Assembly (NCBI GenBank): GCA_051295955.1
Contig: JBPDWA010000001.1
Location: 186,001 to 250,000 of the forward strand
Reading direction: 5' to 3'
DNA from: Enterococcus faecalis_A
Lineage (GTDB): Bacteria; Bacillota; Bacilli; Lactobacillales; Enterococcaceae
DNA length: 64,000 nucleotides
Each line of letters opens with the position of its first letter. Positions within the stretch are counted from its first letter, which is position 1. The translations under genes were made by a program, and so were the position numbers. This document shows positions 35,146-46,408 of this stretch, one piece after another. Under the pieces are notes generated by a model. That model saw only the letters and a program-made list of their open reading frames with translations, did not search any database and had not been told where the DNA came from.

Positions 35146-36215
35146 GAAAATTACAATCCTTATTCATCGGCATTGTCGGCATTATTATTTTACTGTTTTT
35201 AGGTGTTCAGCAGCTGCAAACAGCGAGTGGAATGGCCGGTGCTGATACGATAACAATTTATAACTGGGGCGATTATATCGATCCTAAGCTAATCAAAGCT
35301 TTTGAAAAAGAGTCCGGCTACAAAGTAAATTATGAAACGTTTGACTCAAATGAAGCGATGTTTACGAAAATTCAACAAGGCGGCACAGCTTATGATATTA
35401 CCATTCCTTCAGAATACATGATCCAAAAAATGATGAAGGCTAATATGCTGCTGCCGATTGATCATTCAAAATTAAAAGGCTTGAACAATATCGATGCTCG
35501 TTTTTTAGATCAATCTTTTGATCCCGGTAATCGTTATTCAATTCCTTATTTTTGGGGTACGTTGGGGATTATTTACAATGATAAGTTTATCGATGGATCA
35601 AAAATTCAGCATTGGAATGATTTGTGGCGCCCGGAATTAAAAGATAATGTTATGCTGATTGATGGGGCTAGAGAAGTGCTGGGGCTATCTTTAAACAGCT
35701 TAGGCTATTCTCTTAACAGTAAAAATAATCAACAGCTGCGCCGAGCAACGGACAAATTAAATACTTTGACCAACAATGTCAAAGCGATTGTAGCTGACGA
35801 AATTAAAATGTATATGATCAACGAAGAAAGTGCAGCAGCAGTAACTTTTTCAGGAGAAGCTGCGGAAATGTTGGCTAACAATAAACATTTACATTATGTC
35901 ATTCCAGAAGAAGGGTCTAACTTGTGGTTCGATAATATCGTTATTCCTAAAACTGCTAAGAATGTCAAAGGCGCTTATGCGTTTATCAATTTCATGTTGC
36001 GCCCGGAAAATGCTGCTCAAAATGCAGAATATATCGGTTATTCAACACCCAACCAAGCAGCTAAAAAATTACTGCCCAAAGAAGTTTCAACTGACCGACA
36101 ATTTTATCCGGATGATGAAACCATCAGCCATTTAGAAGTCTATCAAGACTTAGGCGCTAAATATCTAGGTACCTACAACGATTTGTTTTTGGAATTTAAG
36201 ATGTATCGGAAATAA
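35142..36215 (+). CDS. potD: Spermidine/putrescine ABC transporter substrate-binding protein PotD
   Basis: PotD is the extracytoplasmic polyamine receptor of the importer. The 357-aa protein has an N-terminal hydrophobic segment (IGIVGIIILLFLGVQQL) and the classic ITIYNWGDYIDPKLI pattern of the PotD/PotF family. No lipobox Cys is seen after the hydrophobic segment, so it is probably held by an uncleaved helix; this recalls some streptococcal PotD proteins. It is the last gene of the operon, followed by a hairpin terminator. Confidence 0.92.
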   Translation: MRKLQSLFIGIVGIIILLFLGVQQLQTASGMAGADTITIYNWGDYIDPKLIKAFEKESGYKVNYETFDSNEAMFTKIQQGGTAYDITIPSEYMIQKMMKANMLLPIDHSKLKGLNNIDARFLDQSFDPGNRYSIPYFWGTLGIIYNDKFIDGSKIQHWNDLWRPELKDNVMLIDGAREVLGLSLNSLGYSLNSKNNQQLRRATDKLNTLTNNVKAIVADEIKMYMINEESAAAVTFSGEAAEMLANNKHLHYVIPEEGSNLWFDNIVIPKTAKNVKGAYAFINFMLRPENAAQNAEYIGYSTPNQAAKKLLPKEVSTDRQFYPDDETISHLEVYQDLGAKYLGTYNDLFLEFKMYRK

Positions 36216-36278
36216 TGTAGTGCTCAAAGAGTAAGTTTAAATATTAATATTTATTTCTATTTTTATAAAAACAATAAT

Positions 36279-36320
36279 AAAAAGAGTAGAGTTTTCATAT
36301 GAATTCTATTCTTTTTTATT
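36279..36320 (+). terminator. Terminator of the pot operon
   Basis: AAAAGAGTAGAG-TTTTCATATGAA-TTCTATTCTTTTTT forms a long imperfect hairpin with a T-tract. Confidence 0.7.
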
Positions 36321-36894
36321 TTTAATTTAAATTTAACTAGTCTTAACATAGGGAATTAAAAATTAAAATTCGATTGATATTTTTTGAAGAAGGAGAGTCT
36401 TACCGCCTATTAACATGTATTTATCAAATTTTTATATGAGGGTTTAGTAGTTGATTAGGGAAAATTAAGACAAAGTGGTAAGCTCTGTTGTATTGAAAAA
36501 CATCTTTACAAGTAGTAAATTATATTTTATAATTTATTTAAAATTAATCTTTTTTTAATCAAATATAACTAAATATTACCTTTAAAAGTCAGGGGAAAGA
36601 GTTAAAAAATAAAAAATAGTTAATAATTCTATTCTATTTTGAATCTTGTTTATAATAAAAAGATGAGAAAATGTGAGTTGTGGGAGATCCTTTTTATAAT
36701 GGTTGATAAGTAATCGTTCATTAGCAAAAGTAACAAAGTCGGTTCGTGAAACGTTTTTTAAAATTGTAGGTAAAAATACAACTTCTTTTTTAGTAAATAG
36801 TACATATATTTAATTTGTGCTAGGAGATAAAAAGTAGTTTTTACATAGTACCAAAAATTAAAATGAGAGTAAGTAGATAGGAAGGTGGAAAAAA
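36321..36894. other. AT-rich region upstream of the surface protein
   Basis: No gene is seen. The region is very AT-rich and presumably holds the promoter and leader of the large surface-protein gene. GGAAGGTGG at 36880-36888 is its ribosome site. Confidence 0.4.
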
Positions 36895-39800
36895 TTGAGA
36901 AGAAAAAAATTTTTTTATGGTATCATATTTCTCGTGATTTTAATCACAAATATTTTGCAGCCTATTGTCACACTTTCGTTAGAGAAAACTGACGCTCCTC
37001 CCCTTGCCACTATAACTGATACTAAAGAGAAATCCGCAACAATACCTACAACTGAGGAATTAGACTCTTATCAAAGTAAAAATATTAAATCAGATTCCAC
37101 AGCAAGTTTACATTCTACGCTCAGCTTAACTGCCAATAAAACTACTTTGGATAAAAGTGATGAAAATGATAAGGTGACACTCACGATTAGTTTATTGCTC
37201 CCTTCTGGTGTTGTGACAGATGAAGGCGTCTTAACCCTTGATTTATCCAACACTAATTTAACATTGTTAAGTGGAGATTACCCAACCGTTATATATCAAA
37301 CTAACAATGTGGTGTATAACAACGTAACAAAAAAGTTAGTGATTCGTTGGAAAAATGGCTTAGATGGATTGAATACCAGTTTTAATATTAACGTTCGATT
37401 AAATGGTTCCGCTAAAAAAGATGAAACGTATCAACCAACACTTTCTTTTGAAGCTAAAGAAGGTGGTGTAGCTGGCAGTATTTCAGTGAACCCGGAAGAT
37501 ATTACACCTATTACTGTGATTCAATCTAGTGAAAACAGTGGATATCCTGAAGCAACTTCTAAAGATGTGCTAATTGAAAATCACTGGACCGGTTTTGAAG
37601 GTCGACCAATTTGGAATAATAATTCTGGCTATGCTAACGGCATCTCTCGGATCAACCAATATTGCATCAGTTCTGGTGAGCCAGTCCATTTTTCTGAATT
37701 GAAAATAAAAAAAGTGTTTCATGATGAGTCTTTTAACTGGTCATATGCCGTACCAACAGAATTGAAAGATGTAGAATTTTCTGCCTTGGCCGAAGGGAAA
37801 AGAGTTGGTGAAATTAAAGAATACATTCCCAACCAATCACTAACGATGACCTTTGGTGATTTAAATTGTACTAAGATCAATCTCTACGATCCAGTGATTG
37901 TTCCAAAAGGAACAGCGCCAGGAGAATATAAGACAAGCTATGAAATCTATAATGGAGATACGCTGGTGTATACTACCACGAGAAAAACGATCGTTTATGA
38001 AGATGCATCCTTTGTTAATTTTAACCATACAATTAATAAATTAACCATTCGAGCGAATGACATTCTTGAATTGACAACTAATTTAGGTGTAGCCTCTGGT
38101 GGTGAGGGTGTTAAAAATTTGACATTTGTGTATGATATTCCTTCTGGATTAGCACCGATTCAACTCTCTGATTACAATCCATTAAACACTGTTGAGTATT
38201 TATTAGAAGGTGAACAGAAGTATCGAAATCTAACTTTTTCCGATCGTAGGCAAGCTGACTTTACTGCAATAGAAAATGCTGAGAGGATCACAAAAATTCG
38301 CGTTAAATATGCGCCAACTTTGTACTATCTAAGTAATCAGGCTCAATTATACGTAAAAAATGTTTCAGCAAAAAAAGATACTAAGCTATTATTTGGAGTT
38401 CAGTCGATAACATATAATGATTTTGAAGGAAATACCCATGAGTACTATGATGATCAACCAAGCAAGAAAAAAATTTTTGAAATTGCCGTTCAAGATACCG
38501 ACAAAGAAGAAGTGGTGCCCAGTCTTATCACGAATGTCGCCTCTGCTAATTTCCACGGGATACCGATGCCGGATTCTGCCAAAAATCAAGGAAATATCTT
38601 CATTGGTTCTTCCTATGATATGGCGTATTCATTAGCCCTACCGCCAGGAACAAAAGGCAGTATCAAAAATCCGTATCTATTCATCAAAGTTCCAAAAGGA
38701 GTCAAAGTAAAAAGTTTAAAAGAAGGGGCGGCTCGAGTCATTTCTGAATTAAACGGTAATAGTTTAGTAAGTAACGATATTTCCAATATATATCCAACTG
38801 AATTTGCCACCTGCACATTGGAAGACGGTAGTACTCTTGCTAGTTTGAAAATTTCCGGTGAGCTGGATTTTACCAGTGTAGGCAACTATTATACCGCTTT
38901 ATATGGCGCATTTAAATTAAGTTTTAATACAATTCTATCAGGCGCATATACGATTGAATTTGGGGCTGGCTCTTTAAGTCAAGCAAACTATGATACTTCC
39001 AAAGTATTTGCTGGCTCTAACACAACAGCAACCTTAAGTGCGGAAGTAGCTGATGCGTTAGGAGCAAATGAGCGGAGATACGTAAGTTACATTCAAAATA
39101 TTAACGTTGAAAATTCTACCACTGTCCTTTCAAAGCAAGACGTAAAAGGGTCTGAAGATGCAGAGTGGATTTCAGGGACTACAGGCACTGGAGTCTCTAT
39201 TCCCGGAAAGGAAGTAGATTTTCGTTATACTTTACAAAATAGTGGCTCAAGTGCCTTAAAAAATCTCGAAATTATCAATATGTTTCCCTATGAAGGGGAT
39301 ACAAGAATTACCACCGGTGAACCAAAAGGCTCTCAAAATACTATTTTAGCAACTGATAAAGTGAACGTGATTGTCAATGGTGAAAATATTCCTGTTTCTC
39401 GTTTTTATACAACATCAAAAACGCCTGAGCGCTTTGATAAAGTAGGAAATGATATCGCTGGGGATGGGTGGTTGCCAGTTGCTTCAGGTGGAACAATTCC
39501 TTCTGACGCTAAAGGAATTAAAATTGTTTTATCAGAAGATTTTAACCCAGGGGATATTGTAGAATTTTCCTTTACCGGACTTTTGCCGGGAGATGCTGCT
39601 CGTAATGGAGAAGTGGCATATAATACGTTGGCATACCGCGGAGTCAAATCTGATCAAAGTTATTTAGCACAAGAATTAGGCTTGACTTCTGTAAGAGCAA
39701 CCACACCGGCAAATGATGGTCTGATTGAAGGTATCGTTTTTTCAGATCGTAATAAAGATGGTTCGTTGAATGAAGAACCGGGTTTAAATGGTGTGCTTAT

Positions 39801-42463
39801 TGAATTATATAAGAAAAATAACGAAGGCTCCTTTGATTATGTAGCGTCCACTACTTCGAATAGCGATACTGCAAATGAAAAACAAGGGTTATTCTTTTTT
39901 AGCGATTTAGAATTTGGTGTATACAAACTTCGAGTGACATTGCCTGAAAACAGTGACTTTATCACCACTGGTACGGCGCGCATTCTTCCTGATCAAACAG
40001 ATCCACAGCACCATGGCTGGTTACAATTAAACGGAAAAGCAGAATTTAGGATAACGGATGTTGGCGGTGCTTTGCCAGAAGTTCGTAATATTGGAGCGGC
40101 AATTTATTCTTATGTCACCCTTGATGGAATGATTATGTTCCAAGATAAGGAGGGAACGAACCGACCAAGCGGCAGTCAATTAGCAAAAGGTTGGCAGGTT
40201 CAACTGAAAGATAAAAAGGAACAAATTATTGCTGAAACGAGTATCGATAAAAATGGCAGCTACTCTTTTCGAAAATTAGACCTTCAAGAACAAGGAACGT
40301 ATACATTAACGATGCTGCCAAAAGCGAACAACCATTTAGCTTTCACTTCAGCTAATCCGAATGGCCAGTTGACTTTAACTTATGAGAAACAAACAGGGCT
40401 TTTACATGGTACTACATGGTTTTATATTACTGATACTATTGCACCTATTATAGATATTAAAATAAAGGACGATCAACTCTATAATCCAACAGATATGACA
40501 ATAACCGTTCAAGACGATTCAACAACAACGATATCTTGGTGGCTAACTGCCAGTGATCAATCTGAAACAAAATTATATGGCCCCTTTACGAACAATGGAG
40601 AAAATCTGCCTACGGTTTTAGGGTATTTAGCAAGAGATCATTCAAATGGTAGCTACGCTCTGCATGCAACAGCAACTGATTTAGCGGGCAACCAAACTAC
40701 TAGTGAACAAGAATTCTTTTTATTGACAGAACCCCCAACAATCACGGCTGGAACTACAGAACCGGTGGATTTTGAATTAGGTTGTAATCATAGTTGGACG
40801 AAAGCTGATTTTATTGAAAAATATAATATTACAGCTGTTGATGCAATCGGGCGACCGATTGACGTGAATCAAATTACAATTGACGATTCAACTCTTGACT
40901 ACACAACATTGGGCAGGCAAGAAGTTAACGTTTATGCGACCGATGCAATCGGCAATACGTCAGAAAAAAAAGTTCTTTTGGTAAATGTAGTTGATACAAC
41001 ACCTCCGGAATTAAAAAGCAAGGAACATATTGAGTATTCAATTCACACAAATGTGGATGAAGCGAAGTTTTTGGCTGATATGAATATAGAAACAAGGGAT
41101 AATTCATCAAGTGATGTGTCAGTTTCTTCAGATTTTGGCACAGCCGTTCATTTAGATCAATCAGGTACGTATACTGTAACAATAACTGCAGAAGATGGGT
41201 CAAAGAACGCAGTAAGTAAACAAGTGAGCGTGAAAGTTACTAAACCGTTGCCGACTATTCACGTGGAGAAAAAGCAATTAGTCTGCCAAGTGAATCAAAT
41301 CGTTACGGAAGAACAATTTTTAAGGAGTATTGGCGCTTCTATTGTTGATGAAGAATTTGATGATTTGGTCGTTCATAGTAACCTTACAGCAGTGATTACA
41401 GACTGGAATCAGCCTGGACAATATCAAGTGATTTTAAGCGGGCAAGATCCAAAAGGTAATCAAGCTAAACCCATAAAAATAACGGTCATCATTAAAAATA
41501 CTATTCCCCCAACTTTAGCAAATATTACCGATAAACAAGTGGAAGCAACGACTGAACTCCTTACACTAGGAAATATTTTTGGTGAAACCACTGTCGACTA
41601 TTACCAAAGAACGGTGCCAATAACCTATGAACTCCAATCGGATAAGCGTATTGCAACAGTATTTACTAGTGATGTAGTAGGCGATTATCTTGTGAAAGCT
41701 ACCGCTGTTGACGAAGACGGGAATATTGCCACAAAAATACTAAAATTAAGCATTACTGACACAACAGGCACCTGAATTAACAATTGGCAATCAAATACGT
41801 ACCATTCAGCTCAATACTCAGGCACCAAACTGGGTTGATTTTTTCGGCGTATTAGCTACGGATATTGCAGATAAAACAATTCAAACGAAAATTAATGTTG
41901 ATGCTTCAAATGTGAATCTTTTTAAATTAGGAAGTTATCCTGTAGTCTTTAGTGTGAAAGACGCAAATGGAAATGCACCAGAAAATGTGGTAGGAACCGT
42001 AACTGTGGTAAATACAGCTATTCCTGTCATCACTGGTGATACAATTTATACTTTAAAAGTACAACCAAAAGGAACACGTTATTCTGAAAATGAATGGATA
42101 AAGCGGTTAGGCTTAAGCGCTAGCAGTCAAGCCTATCAAACTATTTCGGTTCATTTAAATGGAATAGAAACTGTAGATGTTAGTGAAGTTGGTCATTATC
42201 AGTTGACAGCAACGTCTGTTGATGCGGACGGCAACAAAGCAGCACCCTTAGCCATCCGTATTACCATAACAGAAGCAGAGGATCCAGCGTCGACTACTAC
42301 TAGTGCTTCGAAGGGAAAATCAAAACCAGTAAGTACAACTTCTTCTGACTCGATTATGCCGCAGACGGGAACAAAAATCAGATCGCTCTTTTACGTTTTT
42401 GGTGTGGGAATCATAGTGTTCGTTCTATTTGTACTATACAAAAAAAATAAACAGACTAAATAA
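36895..42463 (+). pseudogene. Giant cell-wall-anchored surface protein (MPQTG), split by one frameshift
   Basis: Starting at TTG 36895 (GGAAGGTGG 6 bases upstream), the frame encodes a signal-like N-terminus (KKFFYGIIFLVILITNILQP). A large repetitive extracellular region follows, with an SdrD B-like domain near residues 941-1060 (IEGIVFSDRNKDGSLNEEPG, with a calcium-loop pattern). Several Ig-like repeats begin near residue 1180 (DTTPPEL, DTTGT joins). The frame stops at TGA 41773-41775. One base removed at GACACAACAGGCACC (about 41766) restores DTTAPELTIGNQ and carries the reading to a sortase motif MPQTG, a membrane helix and a KKNKQTK tail at 42463. The whole would be about 1,855 aa. The present gene makes a product without its wall anchor, unless the extra G is a sequencing error. 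Confidence 0.85.
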
Positions 42464-43032
42464 AACAGTGAATACTCATTGAAAATAGGATTAGCGACTA
42501 TATTTTGTACGATTATTTATAATGAACAAAGAAAAGGGCGATCAGTTTTTTGTTTTTCAACGATAAGAATTTTTAAAGGTCACAGTAGTGTTTGGTCAGA
42601 AGTAACGAATGTCGAAAGAGACAGGAGTTCTTAAAAGTGATTGTATGACTTTTGTGGAATTTCTGCTGGCTTCGGCTGTTTAGTAGTTACTAAGTTGAAA
42701 GGGAGCTATGGCGTTTTTTCTGTCTTGCTGTGAATTTTAAAAATAAGAGCTTGAGATCTATCGAGAAGGAATTTTGTCTCAAGTTACTTTCTTTTTGTTC
42801 TGCTTTTCACTTGGATTTTTTTCTTTCTTAGATAGGAAAATGGCTAAGTAACCAAGGTGGATACGTTAGGAATTACTAAACATGAGAACAACTTTTTAGT
42901 TTTTATAGTATAATTATAACTATACTCGTATTAAAGTGCCATGAGCAGTGAGTTTCAGCTGTTAGCGAATTAGATGTAAAGCTTTATTGGTTTCACACTT
43001 TTTAACGGAAAATAAATAAGGAAGGAACGAAG
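42464..43032. other. Intergenic region between surface protein and aldo/keto reductase
   Basis: No gene is seen. A weak hairpin (CTTGAGA / TCTCAAG, about 42751-42784) followed by a T-rich stretch may terminate the surface-protein transcript. At 42904-42924 an inverted repeat TATAGT..ACTATA lies around a TATAAT-like -10, a possible operator for the reductase. Confidence 0.35.
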
Positions 43033-44013
43033 ATGGACTATATTAAATTAGGCCGGACGGGTTTGGAGGTTTCCCGCATTTGTTTAGGAACCATGAGTTT
43101 TGGTGATCCTAATAAGTGGTTGCATAAATGGGTATTAGAAGAGTCGGAAAGCCGTCCTTTAATCAAGCGAGCATTAGAGCTTGGTATTAATTTTTTTGAT
43201 ACAGCAAATGTTTACTCACTAGGACGTAGTGAAGAAATTTTAGGTCAAGCGTTAAAAGATTACGCTCGGCGGGATGAAATTGTGCTGGCAACAAAAGTTC
43301 ACCAAAAAATGTTTGACGGGCCCAATGGTCAAGGCCTTTCCAGAAAAGCGATACTTTCGCAAATTGATCAAAGTTTACAGCGCTTGCAGATGGATTATGT
43401 AGATTTATACATCATTCATCGTTGGGACGATGAGACGCCAATTGAAGAAACGATGGAAGCATTACACGATGTAGTCAAAGCAGGGAAAGCTCGGTACATT
43501 GGTGCGTCTGCCATGTACGCTTATCAGTTCCAAAAAGCGAACAACATTGCTGAAAAAAATGGCTGGACAAGGTTTGTATCTATGCAAAATCACTTGAATT
43601 TAATTTACCGGGAGGAAGAACGAGAAATGTTACCTTACTGCGTAGACCAAGGGATTGCACTGACGCCTTATAGTCCTTTAGCTTCAGGTCGTTTAGTTAA
43701 AACCGCTGCAGAAACGTCCCTTAGAAAAACGACCGATCAAGTTCAAAAAGAAAAATATGACGAAACCGCAGTTAAAGATCAACTTATTATTGATCGAGTA
43801 GCGGAGCTTTCTGTAAAACATCAAGTCAGCAAAGTAGCGGTCGCATTAGCTTGGCTGCTACAAAAACAAAATTTGGCAGCTCCAATTGTCGGTGCTACTA
43901 AACTTAGCCATATTGAAACCGCTGCTGGGGCAGTTGATTTTCGTTTAACGCCGGAGGAAGTAGACTATTTGGAAGCACCTTATCTTCCACATCGTATTGT
44001 GGGTCATAATTGA
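43033..44013 (+). CDS. Aldo/keto reductase family protein
   Basis: A 326-aa NADPH-dependent oxidoreductase of the aldo/keto reductase superfamily, close in pattern to YhdN-like stress proteins. The catalytic set is visible: Asp and Tyr in FFDTANVYSLGRSEEILG, Lys in LATKVHQK and His in YIIHRWDDE. The cofactor region is ALTPYSPLASGRLVK and PIVGATKLSHIETAAGAV. Substrate unknown. GAAGGAACG precedes the ATG. A terminator follows near 44196. Confidence 0.88.
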   Translation: MDYIKLGRTGLEVSRICLGTMSFGDPNKWLHKWVLEESESRPLIKRALELGINFFDTANVYSLGRSEEILGQALKDYARRDEIVLATKVHQKMFDGPNGQGLSRKAILSQIDQSLQRLQMDYVDLYIIHRWDDETPIEETMEALHDVVKAGKARYIGASAMYAYQFQKANNIAEKNGWTRFVSMQNHLNLIYREEEREMLPYCVDQGIALTPYSPLASGRLVKTAAETSLRKTTDQVQKEKYDETAVKDQLIIDRVAELSVKHQVSKVAVALAWLLQKQNLAAPIVGATKLSHIETAAGAVDFRLTPEEVDYLEAPYLPHRIVGHN

Positions 44014-44195
44014 TTGAAAGTTGATCAATGAAAAATAGCAGCTGCTTTTTTGTTAAACCATTTTTAAATATTTCATAAGAAAAAACCAAGAAATTGGCCA
44101 TATTTTTTTCATAGATGGCAGGTAATATATAAGTATACCAACAAAATAACCCAACAGATTAACATTTTTCATTTTTATTCCTCATGTAAAAATAA

Positions 44196-44237
44196 CTCCT
44201 TTCCACCCAGCCTACCCAACTGGGTGGTTTTTTGTGT
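44196..44237 (+). terminator. Terminator downstream of the aldo/keto reductase
   Basis: CCACCCAG-CCTACCCAA-CTGGGTGG is followed by TTTTTTGTG. It lies nearly 190 bases past the stop, so another unrecognised short transcript could use it. The rest of 44014-44695 holds no gene I can support. Confidence 0.75.
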
Positions 44238-44596
44238 CTGCCTCCAATTTCACTTATTAGTCCTGCTGTAACATTTTTACATCAGATTTTGATTGAATGA
44301 ACTGAATCTTGGACATCTTTCATATTTTGATGGCATAAGCGCATAAATTGCTGCTTCCTACCGGTTAAAGTTTAAAAAACCGTTCGGAGCAAAAGGAAAA
44401 GCCAACAGCTCTTTTTTCATAGCTTTGGAATGTTTATTCGCTAATTGATTTTAAGCCCTTGGCGTTAGTGAAGTGAAAGTAAGCTGTGTTTTATTCTGTA
44501 GGGAAATAGCAAGTTTTTACTGTATGAAAGAGTCGCAGCACGCTCATTTTTTTAGCATTACAATAAAGGGTAAGCAGAAAAAAATAAACGAACAAA

Positions 44597-44642
44597 AACA
44601 GCAGGAAAAGAGTTGGCTTGAGACGGCCAGTTTCCTGCTGTT
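44597..44642 (-). terminator. Terminator of the opuA operon
   Basis: On the minus strand AACAGCAGGAAA and TTTCCTGCTGTT (12 bp, perfect) are followed by TTTGTTCG. It lies about 55 bases beyond the opuAB stop. Confidence 0.7.
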
Positions 44643-44695
44643 GGTATCCTTATTCTTGTTGATAGGGAAAAGGGGAAGTAGCGCTTTTAGCTAAA

Positions 44696-46408
44696 TTATT
44701 GTTTCCATTCATTCACAAGCTCTTTATGAGAATGAATCCACTTTTTGGCTGCTTGTTGCGGATCTGTTCCTTGGTTGATCGCTAACATGACAGATTCCAT
44801 ATCTTCTTTTGACCAGTGGAAGTTTTTTAAGACCTTATAAGCTTTAGGATCATCTTTTTTCAAATTAGTCCGAGACATTGTGTGGATCGTTTCGGCCTTG
44901 CCCATCATTCCTTTGGGGTCTTTTAAATATTTCAAATTATATTTAGCAAACATCCAATGAGGAGCCCAACCGGTGATTACAATGTCTTTTTTGTTTTTAA
45001 TTGCTTGACCTAAAGCGACGGTCATCGCTCCAGAAGAAGAAGTGTCAATGGTCCAATCCGCTAAATTAGGATAAGCCTTTTGTGTTTTTTCAGCAGCAGC
45101 CACAACGCCGGCACCTGGTTCAATACCAGTAATTTTTTTTCCTGCTTGTTGTGAAAGTTCATCAATTGAATTAACTTTCATGTAGCTAGGAACGACTAAG
45201 CCAAGTTTAGCGCCAGTTAAATTTATCCCTAAATCATCAACTTGGTTTTTGTATTGTTGGTATTGTTGAGCATGGGTGCCTGGTAGCCATGCGGAAACCA
45301 TAGCATCTGTCTCTCCTTTAGCTAAAGACTCCCACATAATAGCATTATCTAAAGGCGTCATATTAACATGATAGCCCATTTCCTTTAAGACTTCACCAAC
45401 CACGTGGGTAGATGCTACTTCTGTATCCCATTCCACGTAAGCTAGTGAGATAGTTTTATTTTTCGAATTGGAAGAGAAAAAGGCAGAACCGATTAAAGCA
45501 GCAATCACAACAAGTACAGCTGTAACAATCGGCCAACGCTTTTTCTTAGTGGCAGCAACTTTGTCATTAGCTTTCTTTTTATTTAAATGTTGAGTAAAGC
45601 GATCGATAATAATTGCTAAAATAACTAAAGCAATCCCATTAACAAAGCCATTACCTACCTGTGCCCGTTGTAATGCTGACAATACACCACGGCCAAGGCC
45701 AGGAGCGCCAATCATAGAAGCGATCACTACCATGGACAAAGCAAGCATGATCGTTTGGTTCACACCTGCTAAAATGGTGTTCTTCGCTAGTGGCAATTCT
45801 AATTTAATTAACTTTTGCCAAGCAGTACTTCCGTAGGAATCAGCGGCTTCCACTAATTCTTTTGGTACTTGACGAATTCCTAAGTTGGTAAAGCGGACGG
45901 TTGGCGGCAATGAGAAGATAATGGACGCAAATACACCAGGCACCATTCCGATCCCAAAAAAGGCTACTGCTGGAATCAAATAAACGAAACCGGGCATCGT
46001 CTGCATAAAATCAAGCATCGGTGTAAAAATACTTTGGGCTTTTTGGCTCTTCGCCATCAAAATTCCTAACGGCACGCCAATAATAATTGAAAGGATGCTG
46101 GACAGTAAAACCAATGTTACAGTATTCATCAAATCGGACCATAAATTTTGATTGTAAATAAATAGTAGTCCAAATAACGTAAACAGACTTAAGCCGATTT
46201 TTTTATTAGAAATAAAGAAGGCAGCAACAGTCAAAAGCAAAATAAAAATGAGAGGTGGAACAGCAACCAACAAAGAAGTAATGCTATCCATTAAGGACTG
46301 ACCAATGTGTTGGAAAAAGCCAAAGACACCTGAAAAGGTAGCTGTCATCCAAGCAGTAAATTGTTCCACCCAAGAAGCTACGGGTAGTTGATAATTAGTC
46401 ATGTTCAT
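44696..46408 (-). CDS. opuAB: Glycine betaine ABC transporter, permease fused to substrate-binding domain (OpuABC)
   Basis: In OpuA/BusA of lactic acid bacteria the permease and receptor are one polypeptide. The N-terminal ~290 residues hold the membrane part with the EAA loop (IRQVPKELVEAADSYGSTAW and QKLIKLELPLAKNTI). After about residue 300 follows the receptor domain, with betaine-cage-type aromatic residues (AYVEWDTEVASTHV, MVSAWLPGTHAQQYQQ, ITGWAPHWMFAKYNLKYLKD). Length is 570 aa. The start overlaps the 3' end of the ATPase gene by 14 bases. It imports glycine betaine and related solutes under osmotic stress. Confidence 0.93.
   Translation of the reverse strand: MNMTNYQLPVASWVEQFTAWMTATFSGVFGFFQHIGQSLMDSITSLLVAVPPLIFILLLTVAAFFISNKKIGLSLFTLFGLLFIYNQNLWSDLMNTVTLVLLSSILSIIIGVPLGILMAKSQKAQSIFTPMLDFMQTMPGFVYLIPAVAFFGIGMVPGVFASIIFSLPPTVRFTNLGIRQVPKELVEAADSYGSTAWQKLIKLELPLAKNTILAGVNQTIMLALSMVVIASMIGAPGLGRGVLSALQRAQVGNGFVNGIALVILAIIIDRFTQHLNKKKANDKVAATKKKRWPIVTAVLVVIAALIGSAFFSSNSKNKTISLAYVEWDTEVASTHVVGEVLKEMGYHVNMTPLDNAIMWESLAKGETDAMVSAWLPGTHAQQYQQYKNQVDDLGINLTGAKLGLVVPSYMKVNSIDELSQQAGKKITGIEPGAGVVAAAEKTQKAYPNLADWTIDTSSSGAMTVALGQAIKNKKDIVITGWAPHWMFAKYNLKYLKDPKGMMGKAETIHTMSRTNLKKDDPKAYKVLKNFHWSKEDMESVMLAINQGTDPQQAAKKWIHSHKELVNEWKQ

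Noticed and set aside
44473..44694. 73-codon frame before opuAB end
   Set aside because: It overlaps the opuA terminator palindrome and has no clear ribosome site; the hydrophobic tail is read from the inverted repeat.
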